Positions 23,358 through 24,751 of a DNA stretch of 24,751 nucleotides are shown here, piece by piece. The stretch lies in contig PQAK01000069.1 in assembly GCA_003105225.1 (NCBI GenBank), positions 1 to 24,751 on the forward strand, written 5' to 3'. This stretch comes from Deltaproteobacteria bacterium. GTDB taxonomy: Bacteria; Desulfobacterota; Deferrimicrobia; Deferrimicrobiales; Deferrimicrobiaceae. Positions within the stretch are counted from its first letter, which is position 1. Each line of letters opens with the position of its first letter. The notes beneath the pieces are model-generated. The model was not told the DNA's origin and searched no databases. It was given only the letters and a program-made list of their open reading frames with translations. Position numbers and translations under genes: made by a program.

Positions 23358-23825
23358 CTACAGCTGTCGCAGCAGCTTTGCCATTTCGATGGCCGAAAGG
23401 GCGGACTCGAATCCCTTGTTCCCCGCCTTGGTCCCGGCGCGCTCGATCGCCTGCTCGACCGTGTCCGTGGTGAGAACGCCGAACGCGACCGGGATCCCGG
23501 AGTCGAGCATCACCTGGGCGATCCCCTTGGTCACCTCGGCGCTCAGGTAATCGAAGTGCGGGGTCCCCCCTCGGATCAGCGCGCCCAGCGCGATCACCGC
23601 ATCCACCTTGTTTTTACCCCCGGCCGCCCTGCGGACCCCCAGCGGCAGCTCGAACGAGCCGGGAACCTTCATCACGGAGATGTCCTTCTCCTCCACGCCA
23701 TGGCGCCTGAGGGCGTCCAGCGCGCCTTCCAGCAGCCGGTCGGTGATGAAGCCGTTGAACCGCGACACCACGATCGACACCTTCAATCCCTGCCCCTGGA
23801 GGTCGCCCTCGATCGTCCGCACCAT
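23358..23825 (-). CDS. ribH: 6,7-dimethyl-8-ribityllumazine synthase
   Basis: RibH condenses 3,4-dihydroxy-2-butanone 4-phosphate (from the RibB reaction) with the ribityl-aminouracil to give lumazine, the penultimate step to riboflavin. The 155 residues show VSRFNGFITDRLLEGALDAL (20-39), VPGSFELPLGVRR (54-66) and GALIRGGTPHFDYLSAEVTKG (81-101) with catalytic His90 (E. coli His89). Two ATGs, 23831 and 23825, lie after AAGGGGG. The second is seven bases away, the better spacing, so it is preferred; the first would add two residues. The gene lies between ribBA and nusB with gaps of roughly 12-20 bases. Confidence 0.96.
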   Translation of the reverse strand: MVRTIEGDLQGQGLKVSIVVSRFNGFITDRLLEGALDALRRHGVEEKDISVMKVPGSFELPLGVRRAAGGKNKVDAVIALGALIRGGTPHFDYLSAEVTKGIAQVMLDSGIPVAFGVLTTDTVEQAIERAGTKAGNKGFESALSAIEMAKLLRQL

Positions 23826-23837
23826 CGCCATGCCCCC

Positions 23838-24751
23838 TTACTCGACGTTCAGTATGTGCCCGAGCTTCTTCTTCTTGGTTTTCAGGTATTTCACGTTCGC
23901 CGCGTTGGGGGACACCTCGATGGGGACCCGTTCGACCACCCGCAGGCCGTACCCCTCCAGGCCGATGATCTTCTTCGGATTGTTCGTCAGAAGCCGGATC
24001 TCCCGGACGCCGAGGTCGACCAGGATCTGCGCGCCCACGCCGTAGTCCCGCAGGTCGGGCTTGAATCCCAGCCGCTCGTTCGCCTCGACCGTGTCGAACC
24101 CCTTGTCCTGCAGGTTGTAGGCGCGGATCTTGTTCTCCAGCCCGATCCCCCGCCCCTCCTGCCGCATGTAGAGGAGGACTCCCGACCCCTCCTCCTCGAT
24201 CATCCGCAGCGCGTTCTGCAGCTGCTCGCCGCAGTCGCACCGCAGCGAACCGAACACGTCGCCCGTCAGGCATTCGGAATGGACGCGGACCAGCACGGGA
24301 ACCTCCGGCCGGATCTCGCCCTTCACCAGCGCCACGTGCGTATCGTCGTTGATTTCGTTCCGGTAGGCGATCGCCGTGAAATTCCCCCCCTCCCGCACCG
24401 GCATGCGGGTTTCCGCGACGCGCGTGACGAGACGCTCCCTCGTCATCCGGAATTCGACCAGGTCCTGGATCGATACGATCTTCAGGCCGTGCTCCGCCGC
24501 GAAGATCTTCAGGTCGGGCATCCGGGCCATGGACCCGTCTTCCCTCATGATCTCGCAGATCACGCCGGCAGGCGTGCAGCCCGCCAGCCGCGCGAGGTCG
24601 ACGGAACCCTCCGTCTGGCCGGTGCGTACGAGGACCCCTCCCTTTTTCGCGACGATGGGGAAAACGTGTCCGGGACGGACGAGATCCTCGGGCTTGGCGT
24701 TCTCCGCGATGGCGGTGCGGATGGTCGTCGCCCGGTCGTAGGCCGAAATCC
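23838..24751 (-). CDS. ribBA: Bifunctional 3,4-DHBP synthase / GTP cyclohydrolase II (RibBA), 5' end missing
   Basis: The visible 303 residues are the end of a RibB domain (starting ISAYDRATTI, with RPGHVFPI at 25-32) fused to a complete RibA domain. RibB makes the four-carbon unit from ribulose 5-phosphate; RibA opens GTP. The RibA zinc ligands appear in SECLTGDVFGSLRCDC (Cys codons at 24270-24272, 24237-24239 and 24231-24233), and the catalytic RQEGRGIGL follows. The RibB active-site region usually reads GHTEA; here it is GQTEG, with Gln at visible residue 45. Roughly 120 N-terminal residues lie beyond the window. It is followed by ribH, so the two form a riboflavin cluster. Confidence 0.96.
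   Translation of the reverse strand, partial: ISAYDRATTIRTAIAENAKPEDLVRPGHVFPIVAKKGGVLVRTGQTEGSVDLARLAGCTPAGVICEIMREDGSMARMPDLKIFAAEHGLKIVSIQDLVEFRMTRERLVTRVAETRMPVREGGNFTAIAYRNEINDDTHVALVKGEIRPEVPVLVRVHSECLTGDVFGSLRCDCGEQLQNALRMIEEEGSGVLLYMRQEGRGIGLENKIRAYNLQDKGFDTVEANERLGFKPDLRDYGVGAQILVDLGVREIRLLTNNPKKIIGLEGYGLRVVERVPIEVSPNAANVKYLKTKKKKLGHILNVE

Noticed and set aside
1..24751. tRNA, rRNA, CRISPR, insertion sequences, phage or defence genes
   Set aside because: I looked for these by eye and saw none. Almost all sequence is accounted for by conserved housekeeping genes.

Overview
The window is a gene-dense stretch of a high-GC (about two thirds G+C by eye) Gram-negative chromosome. It carries lipid A synthesis (lpxA, lpxD), outer-membrane assembly (bamA, skp), lipoprotein maturation and export (lnt, lolD, lolC/E) and LPS transport (lptE), so the cell has a diderm envelope. 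The gene order, the DUF4388 protein and the fused ribBA next to ribH and nusB suggest a Desulfobacterota/'Deltaproteobacteria' lineage, Geobacter-like in general layout. This taxonomic reading is inference from gene content.

Layout: 24 protein genes are supported. Sixteen of them (17560 down to 1) form one minus-strand series with gaps of at most 27 bases and many overlaps. In transcription order they are: TPR/zinc-ribbon membrane protein, DUF4388 protein, phoH, 7TM-HD phosphohydrolase, ybeY, lnt, prfB, lysS, lolC/E, lolD, bamA, skp, lpxD, fabZ, lpxA, and a Gfo/Idh/MocA dehydrogenase cut by the window edge. Next comes a short plus-strand island: mazG (17585-18373), a 262-base intergenic region holding a cluster of DnaA-box-like 9-mers, an AT-rich patch and a strong sigma70-type promoter, then rpsT (18636-18905). 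The remaining six genes are again on the minus strand: ribBA (cut by the right edge), ribH, nusB, leuS, lptE and holA, with holA convergent to rpsT.

How the genes work together: the left third is an envelope-biogenesis block. Lnt finishes lipoproteins, LolCD(E) releases them, BamA and Skp build the outer membrane, and LpxA/FabZ/LpxD make the first lipid A intermediates. The middle is translation and RNA quality control (phoH, ybeY, prfB, lysS). The right third combines riboflavin synthesis (ribBA, ribH), NusB, LeuRS, LptE and DNA polymerase III delta.

I found no mobile element, CRISPR array, tRNA, rRNA or obvious novel defence system. The points most worth a second look are: an RF2 programmed-frameshift site buried in an 80-base lnt/prfB overlap; the DnaA-box-like cluster upstream of rpsT; a GnnA-like dehydrogenase directly after lpxA; a 7TM-HD protein lacking its usual extracytoplasmic domain; a His-to-Gln change in the RibB domain; and widespread TTG/GTG starts at four-base stop/start overlaps.
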